Origin: Hoplostethus atlanticus
Lineage: Eukaryota; Chordata; Actinopteri; Trachichthyiformes; Trachichthyidae
Direction of reading: 5' to 3'
Assembly (NCBI GenBank): GCA_034670405.1
Contig: JAXDDX010000050.1
Span: forward strand, 1,042,501-1,106,500
Length of the DNA stretch: 64,000 nucleotides
Under the pieces are notes generated by a model. That model did not search any database, was not told the origin of the DNA, and saw nothing but the letters and a program-made list of their open reading frames with translations. How positions within the stretch are numbered: position 1 is the stretch's first letter; every line of letters starts with the position of its first letter. This document shows positions 15,261 to 28,672 of the stretch, piece by piece. The position numbers were made by a program, and so were the translations under genes.

Positions 15261-15291
<31 letters not shown>
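15261..15291. repeat. (TG)n microsatellite
   Basis: Uninterrupted TG dinucleotide run of about 15 units lying between the TC and GA tracts. Confidence 0.95.
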
Positions 15292-15293
<2 letters not shown>

Positions 15294-15380
15294 TTGATTG
15301 TGTGAGTGTGCATGCACGTGAGTGTGTGGAAGAGACAACAAGAAGGAGCAACAGCAAGAGAGAGGGAGAGGGAGACAGAC

Positions 15381-15383
<3 letters not shown>

Positions 15384-15413
<30 letters not shown>
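15384..15413. repeat. (GA)n microsatellite
   Basis: Uninterrupted GA dinucleotide run preceded by GACA units. It is complementary to the TC tract at 14952-15002. Confidence 0.95.
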
Positions 15414-15415
<2 letters not shown>

Positions 15416-16089
15416 AGTGGACAATGGTAACAGGGTGGCATGTGGTTTCTCTGCATATAACTGGTGCATAGTCTCCGCTGCAGCATCGGTAGCTAAGTAG
15501 GACACTTCAGCCATGGCTTTACATGGTTAGCACTCCCCTTTGTTGCCAGCGTATTCATGTACTTTTGTCGGTTGCTAGAACGCCCTGTGACAGAAGGGCC
15601 CACTATCTGTCCAGCACATTACCTTTGACCCCTACTGGATTGAAGACCCCAACTTCTAAGGTGAGGCTATGACACAATAAAAAAAGTCGCCCTCGTGTTG
15701 CACCAAGGCAATAATTATATCTCAGTTCATGTCAGATTTATTGCATTTACATAATAAAGTGATAGGAATTAAATCTGAATTAACCTTTGTCTCATTTTAC
15801 TTTATTTAGAATATGTTGTTTCCCTATTGTGGCCCGGTAAAATAATTGAATCACAGCCAATCTACAGTATAATGCCTCCATAACACTAATGTAATAAAAA
15901 GTATTTTTCTAGTTTGATGAGACTCACACCTGATAGTCTTCCTGTAAACAAACAAAAAATCTCTTAGGTTGCTTTGACTGGTGAGGCAGTTGATAAGTGG
16001 GGCAACAAAGTCAATTAGTTCTGTGTTTATTAGTATGTGACAGGTGCTGGGTCATGCAGATTAACTCACAACCCTTGGAGGGATAGGAC

Positions 16090-16460
16090 AACAATAATGG
16101 CGAAACATGTTCGTCCGACCAGAAAGTAAAGGTAGCAATAGGAACACAGCAAAGCCTGCTCAATTAATTATGTGGATTAATGAAGTTCTGCTTGATTACA
16201 TGTTGATGGCATTAAAACGCCTATTTTTTTCCCCCCAATGTGACATAATGGACAATCTTACATAAATAATGGAATCCTCCATGATTAAGGAAACTAACAT
16301 GTTAAGTGTTATAAAACGGCCCTCTTCTTGAACTCTAAATCGATTAATTAAGGCTATTGGCCTTGATTAGCCAATCATAGGTTTCATCCAGGTTTGACCT
16401 CTAACCTTCAACCTTCTCTGACTGGGAGGATATTGATTCAGGAGAATGGTTTATTTTCAG
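16090..16460. promoter_or_regulatory. candidate conserved non-coding element
   Basis: Contains repeated TAATTA/ATTAAT/GATTA cores, including CAATTAATTA near 16160, ATCGATTAATTAAGG near 16340 and TTGATTAGCCAATCA near 16363. The last carries both a homeodomain core and an inverted CCAAT box. No open frame or repeat explains the sequence. Enhancer function is inference from motif density only. Confidence 0.3.
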
Positions 16461-18159
16461 CTACTGAAACAACATTAGCTTTAAAAGAGTAGCTGACAGA
16501 GTGTCTTTTTATTCACCCCAGAGAGCTATTGTAGCTATTGTTTTTTACTTTTTAGATTGAATGCATGCTTGAAACATCAAATCGCACCCTTTTAGAAAGC
16601 TATTATATTCAATATTTGTCAAACTGAAATGGAGAATCAATAATACTCACTGTTCTCTGGAAGGTAGTGACAAAAAAAAAAAAATACAATCACCCATTTT
16701 GTAACCTGTCTGCACTGGTAATCTATATTGTTTTCTTAAAAATCCATAGGCTACCATACATTTCCTGTTAATTAATTGGTTAATTTTTTAATAGAATAAT
16801 CAAAATGTTTCCAATACTTTTGTTTTATTGAAATACATGATTAATTTGATTTCACTTGCATTGCTTCATAATAAAACTGTTGCACCCTGTTGTGTTTATT
16901 GCACTCATTTCACACAGTAGAAAATCTTTCTTCTTTTGTGATAAACTCCACATGTCATTGGGCAAATGCAATTACAACATAATTGATGTTTATATGAATA
17001 AGCAATGTATCAACAGAATGCTCACCATCCTTACTTCACACGTATCGATCAATGGTTCACATCATCCTGACCCGGAGCTGCTCAACAGTCAGTGAAGCAA
17101 AGCGATGTGGTCAAAATGAGCTATGGTATGGTTAAACTATGGTCAACCTCAGGACGTCCTCTTCATGGCAACACTTTCATCCAATTAATAACCGGCCCTG
17201 GCCTGGTGTTCGCTACTCACCTCAGTGACTTCACACTCTCAGGGTCACAGCAGACTGGGGCTTGTTCACAAAGCTGCTATTGCTGTTGGTTGCTCAGACA
17301 TTAGTTGAACAGTGGTCTCAGGGAGAAGTGGATCAAATAGTGTTTGGTTGAGGATGGAAGGATAATCTATTTACGTCAAAAAGGAAATATTATATGAAGC
17401 CTTATTGTGTTTATTTTCATTTTTCTAGTGGAATTTTATTTGTTTTCATTTACACTCAGTTTAAATTAATCAGTATTCTCACTGATTTGTTGCTCATTGC
17501 TATTTTCAAATGTTTAGACAGAATTTACTATAATTTTGTAAAACATTTAAAATGAATAGCAGTGAGTCTGTAGTGATAACTATGTGTCCATGTGTTGCTA
17601 AATGTCTACTATCTTTGTCATCACCATGGGGCCAACTCCAAACAACTTTAGACTTTGTTAATGTTTAAACAACCAAAGTCATGACTCAGACTCAGGACAG
17701 TAACTAGGATCGGCCCTCCAAATATCATTTTCGGTTAGATCATTTACCAAGACAGGAGAACACGTTTAGTTCCTTATTTTATTTTATATTTTTAGATTAA
17801 ATCCTCTGGGTGAATAAAAATATTAGTTCAACAGCACATTTTCATCCAAGGATTCATGTGAACAAAAATCCCACTGGCAGGATTCGAAACACCACTGATG
17901 TGTCAACATATCAAATAACCGCTGTGAAATGCCATGGCTGTATTCGTTCCTTGTTTTGGTGCTTGTTGAACAAGGCTGCGTGGGATTGCTCTGCCTCACC
18001 CTGTGGTCTGTCCTCTAGGGTGCAAGGAATCTGAGTCACTCACTGCACATCAGGCTTCCCCCCGGGGGCCCTGGCACTAGCAGAGGCAGGTTAACAAACT
18101 GTAAAGGCTTCAACTGAGCAGCACACAAACTGTTTTCTCTCGACAAAGGGGTTGGCTCC

Positions 18160-18480
18160 AACAAATGTCATAAGCCTTTAATGAGATAGCTGATCTCGGT
18201 AGTAAAAGAAGAAAAGAAAAAATGCTTCCCCTCTCTCCAGTCAGTGGCTATTAGAGTCAGTGAGACTAAAAAGGGGAAGCTTCCCCATTTTCTTAGAAGC
18301 TCTCGGAGGCTGGCCAACATGACAATGCTGGTCAATTAATTGGTGAAAAAGTGAAAATCCAATTAATGTGTATCAAGCTGGCAGTTTTGCATGATGATGG
18401 CTCATTAGGAGCCTGAGCTGCGGGTGGAGGAGTAGATGGGTGGAGGGGCTTAAACCCCACTCATTAAAGCTCTGTCTTTC
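18160..18480. promoter_or_regulatory. candidate conserved non-coding element
   Basis: Non-repetitive stretch with paired near-complementary words (GGGGAAGCTTCCCC near 18273-18286) and homeodomain-type words CAATTAATTGG and CCAATTAATG around 18334-18367. It has no coding potential. The short palindrome and the spacing of AATTA cores are directly visible; regulatory function is inferred. Confidence 0.3.
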
Positions 18481-18680
18481 TCAGTGGGGTTTTAGGGACA
18501 TGGGGATGGATTATTTATGCAACAGGTTCTAAACAAAACCTCAATGTTACGCTCATTTAATGGATTTGATGGTGCTGAAATCTTAAATGGCCTGGACAGA
18601 TGTCTCTTTGGTTCTCGGACCAACCTACTTTCTCTGTGTCTGTCTACACACATACTGTATGCATGGGCATACAGTACACT

Positions 18681-18682
18681 CA

Positions 18683-18719
<37 letters not shown>

Positions 18720-18722
18720 ACA
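18681..18722. repeat. (TC)n(CA)n microsatellite
   Basis: A short TC run passes directly into an uninterrupted CA run. Confidence 0.95.
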
Positions 18723-21700
18723 ATGAGTTCAAATATATCAACAAAATGCACCCTGCAAAGTGCAGTCTGACCTGAAGCTGGTCAGTATAGTTCCATGCTT
18801 GAAGATTGACTCATAGTGCACCAACCTTACAAACGCAAAAACAACTCAGATTACTCTGGTACATAACCTTAGTAAGAAAAAATCATAATTGTTCTATTAT
18901 ATTATCTTTACATACAAGGGATGCTATAAAAAATTGTTAAAAGTGGTGAGAACTCTATCAATAGATGAGAAAAGGAGGTGGTGTTGCTCTCTTGGCTACG
19001 TCTGGACTCCACCACACAGTGACAAAATAAAGAATGTGCTTCCATACTCTTGCAGCCAGACCCTGTTTGTCTAGCCTCTGCCTCTATGTGTAAGATTAAT
19101 ACTCTTGCCACACTCTCATAGAATAATGTCACTTTAATCTTGTTTGAGGCGAAATTCGAAGTGGAGTGTGTCTACTTGTTTCCTGAGATTACTTCATCTT
19201 TCTTTCGGCAGCGGTGTGTGACTCTGCCGCCTGCTGTCCCCTGGCATTGGATGTCCCATTACCCTTCACACGCCGCAACTTTCTGCTGTTTGCACAGCAC
19301 TGGCCACAGGACCCAACAGGAGGCTAGTATACTACTGATGGGTTTAGCTTTTCTTTACTACTACCATGCTCGTTTTAGCTGTATGTAGCCTACTAGTGGA
19401 GTGTTGCTAGCGGCTGAGGCATTGTGAACGCAGCTTGTTTCAAATGTTTCGCTCCACAACTGTATGTTGTATTGCTCTTTGTTGTAATAGAAAGTAACCC
19501 TCATTTGCAGTGTAGTGAGTGTTAGTTACTTTGAAATTACTCAGCATTTATATTTATATCAGTATTTAAGAGCTAATGCACTGTCTTTCCAAAGGATTAT
19601 ACCTAAACTAGTAACGCAGTTGTTTGAACACACTATAAATATTATACTTACTCAAATGATTTGAAAAGCCTATCCAAGGAAAATTACTAATAGCAATACA
19701 GTGTTATTAATTATTAATAAATAGGAAATGTGTTTATAATTTATATATATATATATATACACACTTTTTTTTTTAAATGTACTGTACATTGTTCTGTTTT
19801 TTGTCTCAGGTTTCACGGTTGAAAATTCCTCCATTGTTCCATATTTAGGTTCCTAGCCCACACTCTGTAAGGTAATTTGTATTTTCAAACTCAGTCAATA
19901 ATTTACTATAAGTGTTTTCATACTTGTTTTTCCACTGTGTTGACCTATCATCTCTGTCTGAGTGAATGGGCTGCAGTGCATCAGCTTTGAGTCTCTAATG
20001 AGGCTTGATCCAAACACCATAATACAAATTATATATTTCTGTACATAACTTGTGTGCGCGCGCACACATACACACACACAAGAAAAAAAAGTCACGAGCA
20101 CAAAAACTCTTTCGGAGTCCAGCCCGACAGCTTTTATTTGTATATGTCTTGTTGTCTAAAAAGCATTTTGTGATAAATCTATTTGTTAAAAGCAGGATAG
20201 TAAAATACTCAACTTGACTAATAAAGGTCCAAATTGCTTCAATTAAATGTATGTACAGTATAATATTCATATCACTGTATATGAATTCTAATTCATGTTT
20301 GCAAGTGACCAGTGCAGTTTTGCTAAGTGCAAGAAGTTTATTTTTCTTTGCTCATGGATGTCTGAGGGAGTGAAACATACTTTGTATGGCTAGCCTTGTG
20401 CTGTTTAGGAGAAGCAGTGTGTTTTTTCCCTCACTTCCTAATAATCTATTCTGTTCAGCCAGCCGAATACATTGACAAATGTTTCCAGCATTAGGTATTT
20501 ACCCGGTGAAAGGTAATAGATGCAAAGGTTTAAAAATGCCTGCTGCAAGAAATAGCAAGCACAGTGGCAAAAATATCACTATAGGAGACATTCTTCAGTT
20601 CTTCACAACAGGAAAACAGTCTATTTGCAATATCCAACATATTGGTCATAGAGAAGACTTTGCAAGATATTTGTTTTGTCCCCCGTTCATCCCTAATCCC
20701 TAACTTCCATAAACAACCATAAACACTCTGCTAACTAACGACACTGTGCATTGTTTAACCTAAAGGTAGAATGGACAGTCTCTTTGAATGTAGGCTGATT
20801 TTTTTGGTCACATATTTTTGTAAGATTGTCCTAAGAGTGATGAATATATATGGGAATTTTTGAGTCACCAGTTCTGTTTGTCTGGCCAGACGGCGTACTC
20901 GTCTGTTAGAAGTTGCTGTGAAGTTCTGCATGGATTCACTGACTCAGCTCCTCTGTTGGAGACACAAGCTCACTAGCTCTGGTAGGATCCACATAGTAAA
21001 CACACTTACAAAACACACACACATACACTCACGCTGACCGGGGGGGGGATAGGGGTTAAGCCTGTTGCTTTGTCTAATCTGTTGATTATCTCTTGGGTAG
21101 TTTGTTGTAATTTTTTACAACTCTTTCTTTCTGATTGATATGGGTGCTGGCTTGGGTTCCTGGGGGCTAATGAAAGCTGTGACAGTGCATTAATGAGGCT
21201 GCTTATTTCAACTCTACTCCACTTCCTCCCGTTGCCTCCCTTCCCTCACCTATATGCCCCCCTCCACATTTCCCTTTGCCTCTGTGCATTATGCTGTTAA
21301 CATTATACACACTTTTTTGCTCCCTTATCTCCTACTTTTATCCCTCTCACTCTTGGTTTTCTTTTATTTACTGGCTGGTGTTACATTATTTAACATCAAA
21401 TGATGATGCTAATATGAGGTAACAGAGATTAGCAAACATCAAAATGTTGTTGTGACATTGAAAAAAGCCACTGAAGTAAAACTGTAGCAAAGATGCAGGA
21501 CATTTTTCTGTGTTTTACTCTGTTGTGCCCTTACACGTTTTCATGCAAGAAGTACAGTATCAATGTATTATTATCCAAGAAGGAAAGTACAGGATTATTG
21601 TCTATGCCTCTCTCTAAACAGATCCATACATCGGTCAACAATAAGACAAAATACTCCCCATCATATCTTTTCACAATAAACCACAGAGTAATTTTAAGTC

Positions 21701-22916
21701 TAGGGACAGTGGAAATATATAATCAAAATAAATGTGAGTGGCTGAATTGGAATAATGATTCAGGATTTAAAGGAGCAAAGCGCAATTACAGAAAGAGTTA
21801 AGAATCAGAAGTATCTGCTGGTGTTGTGCACTCTTACTCTTTTTTCCTAGCCTACTGGGATTAATGGATAACTCCAGTGAGAGACGCCTCTGTTCTTAGG
21901 CAAGACAAAATGACCACAGGCAGCCAAAGAATTTGGCGGTCAGTAACTGTAGCTGTTTCCCATACATATATTATTATAGCAATAGCAGCAGTGCTGATTG
22001 AATTTCTGACCTTTTGTTGAAATGGGAAAGGGGGGGTGGGGGGTATTTCAATTTTTGTTGTGTCATTCATGTCTTAAAATAACTACAGGGATGAAAGATC
22101 ATGACTTGATTCAATTATAGTGATGTGTAAAGGCTAAAGATTACTGTATTCTACATGGAACCTCAGTCGTACAAATCTGAGATAAATATTGATGCTGTTT
22201 TCAGACACTTTGAATGGATTGAAATAGATTAAGCTTTTTTTGGAGCCTATTTGGAGCCGTCATTGAGTCTGAATTATCCTCACTTGAATTATCCTCTCCG
22301 TTCACTGTTACCAAATTGAAACAACATGAATATTTCATCCACAAAGAAGTGCAACACATGGCTCAATGAACATTCATCCACAAATGATAATACATTTTGA
22401 TAAATTGTGATATAACTCCTCTGTCATCTGTACTACATCTAGTAAAAGAATATTCTCAAGATGACAAACCTGATATTAGACTCTTCATACCACTGCATTC
22501 ATCCGACAATCTACAAACTAGAAGCCACCAAACTAGAAAAGTTTGGTGGTGGAACCTGGCCGGCTCTGCCAATCAATCGCAAAGTTCACATTAAAAACTG
22601 CTGACAGCTGTGGGAGAGAGTTCCCACTTTCATCTAGCGCTGTCTGGCCCTCCAGCTAACCTCGCCGTCACCCTCTCCCTTCGCAGACCTGCTCTCTTTA
22701 TTAAACTGTGTCGCATCCCACAGCCCGACCCAGGGAACTGCCCAGCCACGTTTTTCACTTATCACCAAACTTTTGGCTCATTTCAATTTTTTTTTTTATG
22801 AAGAACACTTCACTTGATAGCCTTGAACTGAGGGCCCTCCACTCCTGCAGAGGAGCCCACCCAGCAGCTTTGCCTCACCATATCAGCCTGTTTGCTGAAA
22901 GAAGGGAAAAGAGCTC

Positions 22917-22972
22917 TGTGCGTGTGCGTGCGTGTGCGTGCGTGTGTGTGCGTGTGCGTGTGTGCGTGTGTG

Positions 22973-23004
<32 letters not shown>
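22917..23004. repeat. (GTGC)n/(GT)n compound microsatellite
   Basis: Alternating purine-pyrimidine tract of about 88 bases that begins as GTGC-type repeats and ends as pure GT. Such tracts can adopt left-handed helix in vitro. Confidence 0.95.
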
Positions 23005-23006
<2 letters not shown>

Positions 23007-23910
23007 GGAGAGAGAGAAAAAGAGTTTCCTTTTGTCACACTGTCACTGTAATAAGTACTAATCAACAAATAAAGGATAAAACAGAGAATAGATGTATACT
23101 TTTTAAAACGATATCGGTTGGTATAGCTGTTGAACTCTGGTCCTTTGTTCCTTACTGTAGTGTTCATGGTCCTGGAAGTGAGAGGGTCCCAGCTGAGAAT
23201 CAGTGCCCAAAGACTGGTTAGTGCAGGCCTCTGCTGCCCCTTAGAGGTGGGAGAAAACTGGAGGATTAGTAGCCTCAGTAAGGGAAGGAGGGTATTTCAG
23301 ATTGGCGCATTGTGCCTAGAAATACTGTTGTGAACAACATGTATCGTTAAGACTGAATATTGCTGAAAATATGAAATATTGAGTGATTTTGTAACAATGA
23401 TAAACGCTTTTTCGCTTTGAATGGACGTTACTGTGTAGTTCCTGAGGTTTTATGTTTTACCATAGCTCACAACATTGGAGCCAGGTGTTTGGTGTGTGTG
23501 AGGCAGGTCTAATCCCATTAGTGCTGCTGATCCTGGGCCCCAGGATCTGTTGTGTCTCTATCAGGCCCACTTTGTGTTCTGTCTGTTGTACTCCAGTCTG
23601 ATTGCTTAGTACCACGAGTAAACAATTTCATTTTTAGGTTGTCAAAATGACTAAAGTGAAAGTTCCTCACGTTCATTCATACACCTATTTTATTTGTTGA
23701 ATTTGTGTTAACTCCAAACTGAATTATTGTTTTATGTAGGCCATCTCAGGAAGTATCTGAGTCTTGTGCAATTTCTCAAACAGCCTGCAGACCAGGTTAC
23801 TGTTGTCAGTCTTTGTTGGATTATGTACAGCCAATACTGCCCCCTGGATATCAGAACAAGGCACGATGGCAGACTTTGTTTTCTGTTTTTGTCACCTTCC
23901 TGATAGTGAT

Positions 23911-23913
<3 letters not shown>

Positions 23914-23940
<27 letters not shown>
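23914..23940. repeat. poly-T run
   Basis: About 27 consecutive T residues. It could be the poly-A tail of a retroposed copy on the minus strand, but no body of such a copy is recognisable on either side. Confidence 0.85.
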
Positions 23941-23944
<4 letters not shown>

Positions 23945-24469
23945 ATACCAGGAATCTGAATTGTGTTATGTTCACCTTGAAAGTCTGTGTCAATAGTATT
24001 AAAGTTTTCCTAAAATATGTTCCTTAATTTCTTAATTGAATCTAAGACATTGTAACTCACCCAGCCTTCCCATCCTGTGAAAGACGATAACATGGCTTTT
24101 TTTTTTTTTTTTTGCTCTGTTTAGGAAAAGATGGTGGCCAAATGGAAGGCCAAAAGGAAGTGCATGCAATGTCACTATATCCTAAGGTGTTAAGTTCCTT
24201 TTTGTGAGTATTTGTACATGCACTTAACCTTCAATCCACTGCCACAGCCCCCTTGGGCTTGTTACCTAAGAAATATGTCTCTTCTTTTCTCTCCTTGGTG
24301 AGGTTCCTCTGGAACTTGTCAAAGAGACAATATAGAAGGAAGTAAGAGATAGAGTTGCCTGGCTCTCTTTCTGTGCAGTGTTTATTTGCTGTGTCAAGGA
24401 TTGAGAGATTACACTGTTTCTACCCGGTAAGGGAGGAATCTGGTCAAGCATTTCCTCAGGCTAAAAACG

Positions 24470-24720
24470 TCACTTGAAGAGGCAAAGGAGGATTATTGAC
24501 ACCTGCATTAAGAATGAAAATCCTGACTTAGGCCCATTTGCTGGGAGTAAGCAGTCATCATCAATCATTTATTTTGAGCGTGGAGAGAGGCCATTTACAC
24601 TGTAGAGGTTTTATTTTGGACTGAGGATACCAGAAACCCTGAAGAGTTTGGCCTGTGTTAAATGGCCTTTCAGTGTCACTGCTGTGATAGTTATCAACAC
24701 ACTGAGGTCATTTCAAGTGT
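24470..24720. promoter_or_regulatory. candidate conserved non-coding element
   Basis: Complex, repeat-free sequence with words such as GGATTATTGACACCTG, ATCATCAATCATTTATT and GAGGTCATTTCAAG, and no coding potential. Called only from texture. Confidence 0.2.
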
Positions 24721-26164
24721 TTATGGGAATTAAAGCATCAGCTATTGAATACCTGACAGTGAAATTCTCTAACATTTTGCCTTCACTATATTTAATGTAT
24801 TGAGTATTGCAGATTTGTATTGTTTTATTTCAAATATATTTAAATAAATACAATTTAGACTTGTTTAAATGTATTTATTTATTAATCAATGTCCCTCATG
24901 ACATACTAATAACAGCTACATGTTAATATAATAATATGTAATATGTAATAATAATGCTAATGGTTTTTCCTGATATTGTAAGCTGGTCTCATTCACTTTT
25001 CATTAATTGTTTAAATTAATTTAATTATGGCTAGAAGTAAAATATGTGTTGTGCACAAATTATTGCCACATTTATACCTGTGATACATTTTCAGATACAC
25101 TGTATATTGTCAATACTAAATTCAAACAGGCATTTCAACATTTACTTTTTGTTACCTGTCCCTTGTAAACACTCTACAGAAGCTCCGTCATCAGCACTCA
25201 GCAGCAGCGGGGCTGGTAACACTAACCCACATCTGCTGTCAGTGCTGTGTGATTGATCACCAGGAGATAAACATCTGATCGGCCAGAGAACAGGACAGAC
25301 ATTGAGGAAGAGATGACTTGTCACACACCAGCATACACAAACCTCTGTGAAACATCTGTCAAAATACCACAATAACAGAGAACTGCACCTCTGTGACTAA
25401 CATGGGAACCCACAGACGGCTGTCAACTGTTTTAGATATTGGTTGACGACCAGAAGGTAAAATCCTTTCGCATTACTTAACTTGAAAGTGGAATTCAAGG
25501 AGTGAGAAGTTGAGAAACAAGTGGCACCATACTGATCATATAGAAAGTGTGATGTTCTCTTTAAAAAGTCCAGAATAAGATAAATTATCAAATGGTAAAG
25601 ATAAACCAGGATCCCGTGGGATTGCAGGGGTTACCGCTTCCTGCCCTGAGGCACACCAAACAACAGAAGAGGGTGAAGTATACCCTGTTGTTCCTTTGGC
25701 AGCCAAAAAGGATCTCCTGTCCTGATAGTCAGAGATAGTAGCTCTACTGTCACAAATAGGACAGGCAATGAAGGAAGAAATGTGGGTGTATTTACAAAAA
25801 GTCAATCCCCATGGGTCACGAGAAGCTCTCTCACCTGGCTAGGCCCTGTGAATATGTTTTTCATGCCATTAGCCGCAGGCCTCATGCAATGCCATACTTA
25901 AGAACAGGAAAGAGAGGAAAAGAAAATGAATGAGAAATGAATGGTCAGTCTGACAAAAGGAGGCCAGCCTTGCGACGACAGGAAGAAAAGCATTAGCGCC
26001 CTTTATGTGCATGCCGGCGGATTTCCGCATGCTACACTGTCAGTGTGTTTTCCCCTTAATTAAAACAGTCACAAGTTTCATTGAGCGGTGAATCAAAGGG
26101 TGGCCACACCATAAAGCAGACTCAACTCTGTAACCCTGGGTGTGAGTGTGTGCGTAGCGTGTAG

Positions 26165-26169
<5 letters not shown>

Positions 26170-26241
<72 letters not shown>
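26170..26241. repeat. (GT)n microsatellite
   Basis: The longest pure GT run in the left half, about 36 units. The open frames spanning it on both strands are artefacts of the repeat. Confidence 0.97.
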
Positions 26242-26243
<2 letters not shown>

Positions 26244-26819
26244 AGGACTTTGGGAATCAGACTCACACACAGGGATCGGGATGAAGGGGATTTGAGCTGC
26301 ACCCATTCCCATGGTCAGTCACTCAGAATTGGTCATTACTGCCTTGTCTGGAGATGAAAACACAGTGATTAAGAATTACTTGGATGGAAACAAGGCCGTT
26401 TCTAAACTGCTTCCGCCTAACACACTTTCCTCAAATACAGAAGGAATGTCACTGTTTTCCTTCACAGTTCTTCACTCAATCATAATCATTGGTGACAATT
26501 AGCCAAAAGTAATCTACACATGCTGTCTATCGGAGTGATGTTGGATGAATATCACTGTAATCATCCAAGGTAGGTAGGGGTCCTTCAAGCAGGACATTTC
26601 AAACCACTCCCGCTTTCTTATTTTACCAAAACAAATTGTGATGTTAACCAGCCCTATAGTGAACAGGAGCAGGCTTCTCCAGTGACCAACCTCACCGTCA
26701 CTCAGCAGAGCTACACAGAGGGACAATAGAAGACAAGGGAAGGGAAAACGCTTGCTCCACTTTGGCCGCTGTATGGGATCCCCTCTCTGTGGCTTTGTCG
26801 TGCTTGGACTGTGGCTCAG

Positions 26820-27070
26820 GAGAGGACCCGATCCCTAACAGTCTAATGACCCAACACTTTCCACACCATTTCATTCCCTTGAGGGAACAGGGGCAAGCCT
26901 GCGCCTACTATCATACACTCATCAATTATAAATCAGCCAAAGGTCAGATAATTAAAAATGCAACATTATTTTTTCACTCCCACCAGAAGACAAGCCCTCT
27001 GTGTTTTGTTGGAGCAGGGTGGGATTCCCCTCTCGTGTTCTCCCCAGGGGACAGTCAAAGGGAACGGCGG
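26820..27070. promoter_or_regulatory. candidate conserved non-coding element
   Basis: Non-repetitive stretch containing TCATCAATTATAAATC and AGGTCAGATAATTAAAAATG words (homeodomain, HOX/PBX and nuclear-receptor half-site types) in balanced surrounding sequence. The small frame over it has no coding features. Inference from texture only. Confidence 0.22.
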
Positions 27071-28460
27071 GCATGAATTATGCACAAAGGATAAATAATG
27101 GTAGAAATTACTAATCATAGCTCAGGCAACTTGAGACGGCTGGCCCAGCAGAGGGGTGCAGGGAGTTCGACTGGAGATAAGGTAACACTGATGTTATTAG
27201 AGTCTTTTATTGGGGCGCGTTGTCCGCTGCCCTTGCTGGGGTACACCCATCACGAAGGAATGAGGCATACTGGAGGCATTACAAGAGGAAAGAGTGACAT
27301 CATTGTTTTGTCACTTCAGTATATGCAGTTGCAGTGTAGAGCTGTGGGCAATGCTACAGGGTATTGCCAAGAGAAGATCATTAAACTTCTGCTAACACCG
27401 TATACAGTGTAGACTAACACTGATATGATTTCATAGCTATGCATGAATCCTTATCATTGTTTCCCAAAACATGTAAACCTGGAGCTGCAAACGATGGATA
27501 AAAGCCACCGTTTTGTATCCAGCTTAATAAAAGTTTAATGAGGGTGGCGTTGGCAGCAGCGATGATGGATTGTATTGTCTGACACTGACAAAGCTGACAT
27601 TCCCAGAGCGAGTTCCTTCTTTAATCCCCGACTCTGGCACTTCAGATAGACCTTTCCTATTGGGACCTGATGGCTGGAAGACATTCAGCTGCAGTCAGTG
27701 TAACATACCTGGCTGACTGTGAAGTTCACTGGGAGATTAAGGATTGAATAGAGCAGCTTACTATTACTTAGTGGAGAGCACAATATCATATGATATCAAT
27801 TTCTCTTGAGGATGCTGATATCAATTTTGCAATATCAGTTACCTGTTCTTTACACTCTAACACATGTGGGTTTATGATACTTCTCCTTTGTCAGTGACAT
27901 TTCTTGATATCTGACAGAACAAATTAAACCGTAGACTGACAGAAGGTTGGACATGGACTACTTAGCATGACTGCTGACAATTAAAACCCATTTTGGCAAT
28001 GTGTAGATTCAACACAGCTGGTTCAGCTCTGGTTCAGTACTGTACATGACATTCTTCCCTCAACAAAAAGCACAGCACTCAAACACTTTTTTTGATGGCA
28101 CTTAAAAATATGAAGTTCCTCAACTTAATCCAAAAAGTAAGCAATCCTACATGGGACAGAGAAAGCAAAACTGAACTTGATTGTTGGGGGAAATAGATAC
28201 ATACAGAGAGAAGGTCAAAAATATTCAGCAAAAACATTTTCTGGTGCAATAAAATCTGGAACTTTACAAAGTTGGGTAAGTACTATGTGCTCCTAAAATG
28301 AAGTATTTGCACCAAGTGTCAAATTGCATAGGAAAAGCATGTCTTTTTTTGCCACCAACTTATTTAATATCAATATCAGAGTGCAACTGATATATAACTA
28401 TGAAAAATCGACATTGGTGCTGACCCTTAATAAATAATAAATAAAGAGGGGATCTCGTTG

Positions 28461-28672
28461 TTCCTGTTGATGAATGTCATGCGTTTTATTAACCTGTAAC
28501 ACCCATGGATGCCATTAGTACACAGAAGCGATTATGTGTGAGTCAAGTAAGTCATGCAAACACACACAGCACACAAAATACGCAAACACATTCAGTTACA
28601 GATAGCAACCATTCAAATGCCTGTCCAAATCTCCAACTGTAAGAAGCTGAGGTGGAATGAAGGGTGTTTTAT
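28461..28672. repeat. diverged direct duplicate, copy A
   Basis: Shares an ordered series of words with 30290-30515, including AACACCCA.GGAT.CCATT.GTA.ACAG near its start and TGTCCAAATCTCC..... GTAAGAAGCTGAGGTGG near its end. The middle parts differ by indels and a local CA expansion. Copy B is longer by an insertion before the shared 3' portion. Neither copy resembles a transposon I know, and neither has a convincing reading frame. Confidence 0.7.

Larger units (their letters stand above)
8700..15500. other. gene desert, second part
   Basis: No coding sequence recognised. Contents: a TC run at 9071-9099, a candidate regulatory stretch at 10300-10500, and a cluster of microsatellites at 14952-15413 (TC, then TG, then GA). 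The open frame at 12998-13393 (131 codons) has ordinary, low-complexity composition and no splice or family evidence, so it is not called. Confidence 0.6.
15500..21500. other. gene desert, third part
   Basis: No coding sequence recognised. The stretch includes two AT-rich, homeodomain-word-rich segments (16090-16460 and 18160-18480, listed separately), a TC/CA microsatellite at 18681-18722, a short (TA)n run near 19741-19760 and a small CGCGCG/CACA tract near 20055-20080. The remaining sequence is AT-rich without repeats I can name. Confidence 0.55.
21500..28400. other. gene desert, fourth part
   Basis: No coding sequence recognised. Contents: a GT/GCGT microsatellite (22917-23004), a poly-T run (23914-23940), a long GT microsatellite (26170-26241) and non-repetitive candidate regulatory stretches at 24470-24720 and 26820-27070. 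Open frames such as 27098-27412 show no family or splice evidence. Confidence 0.55.
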
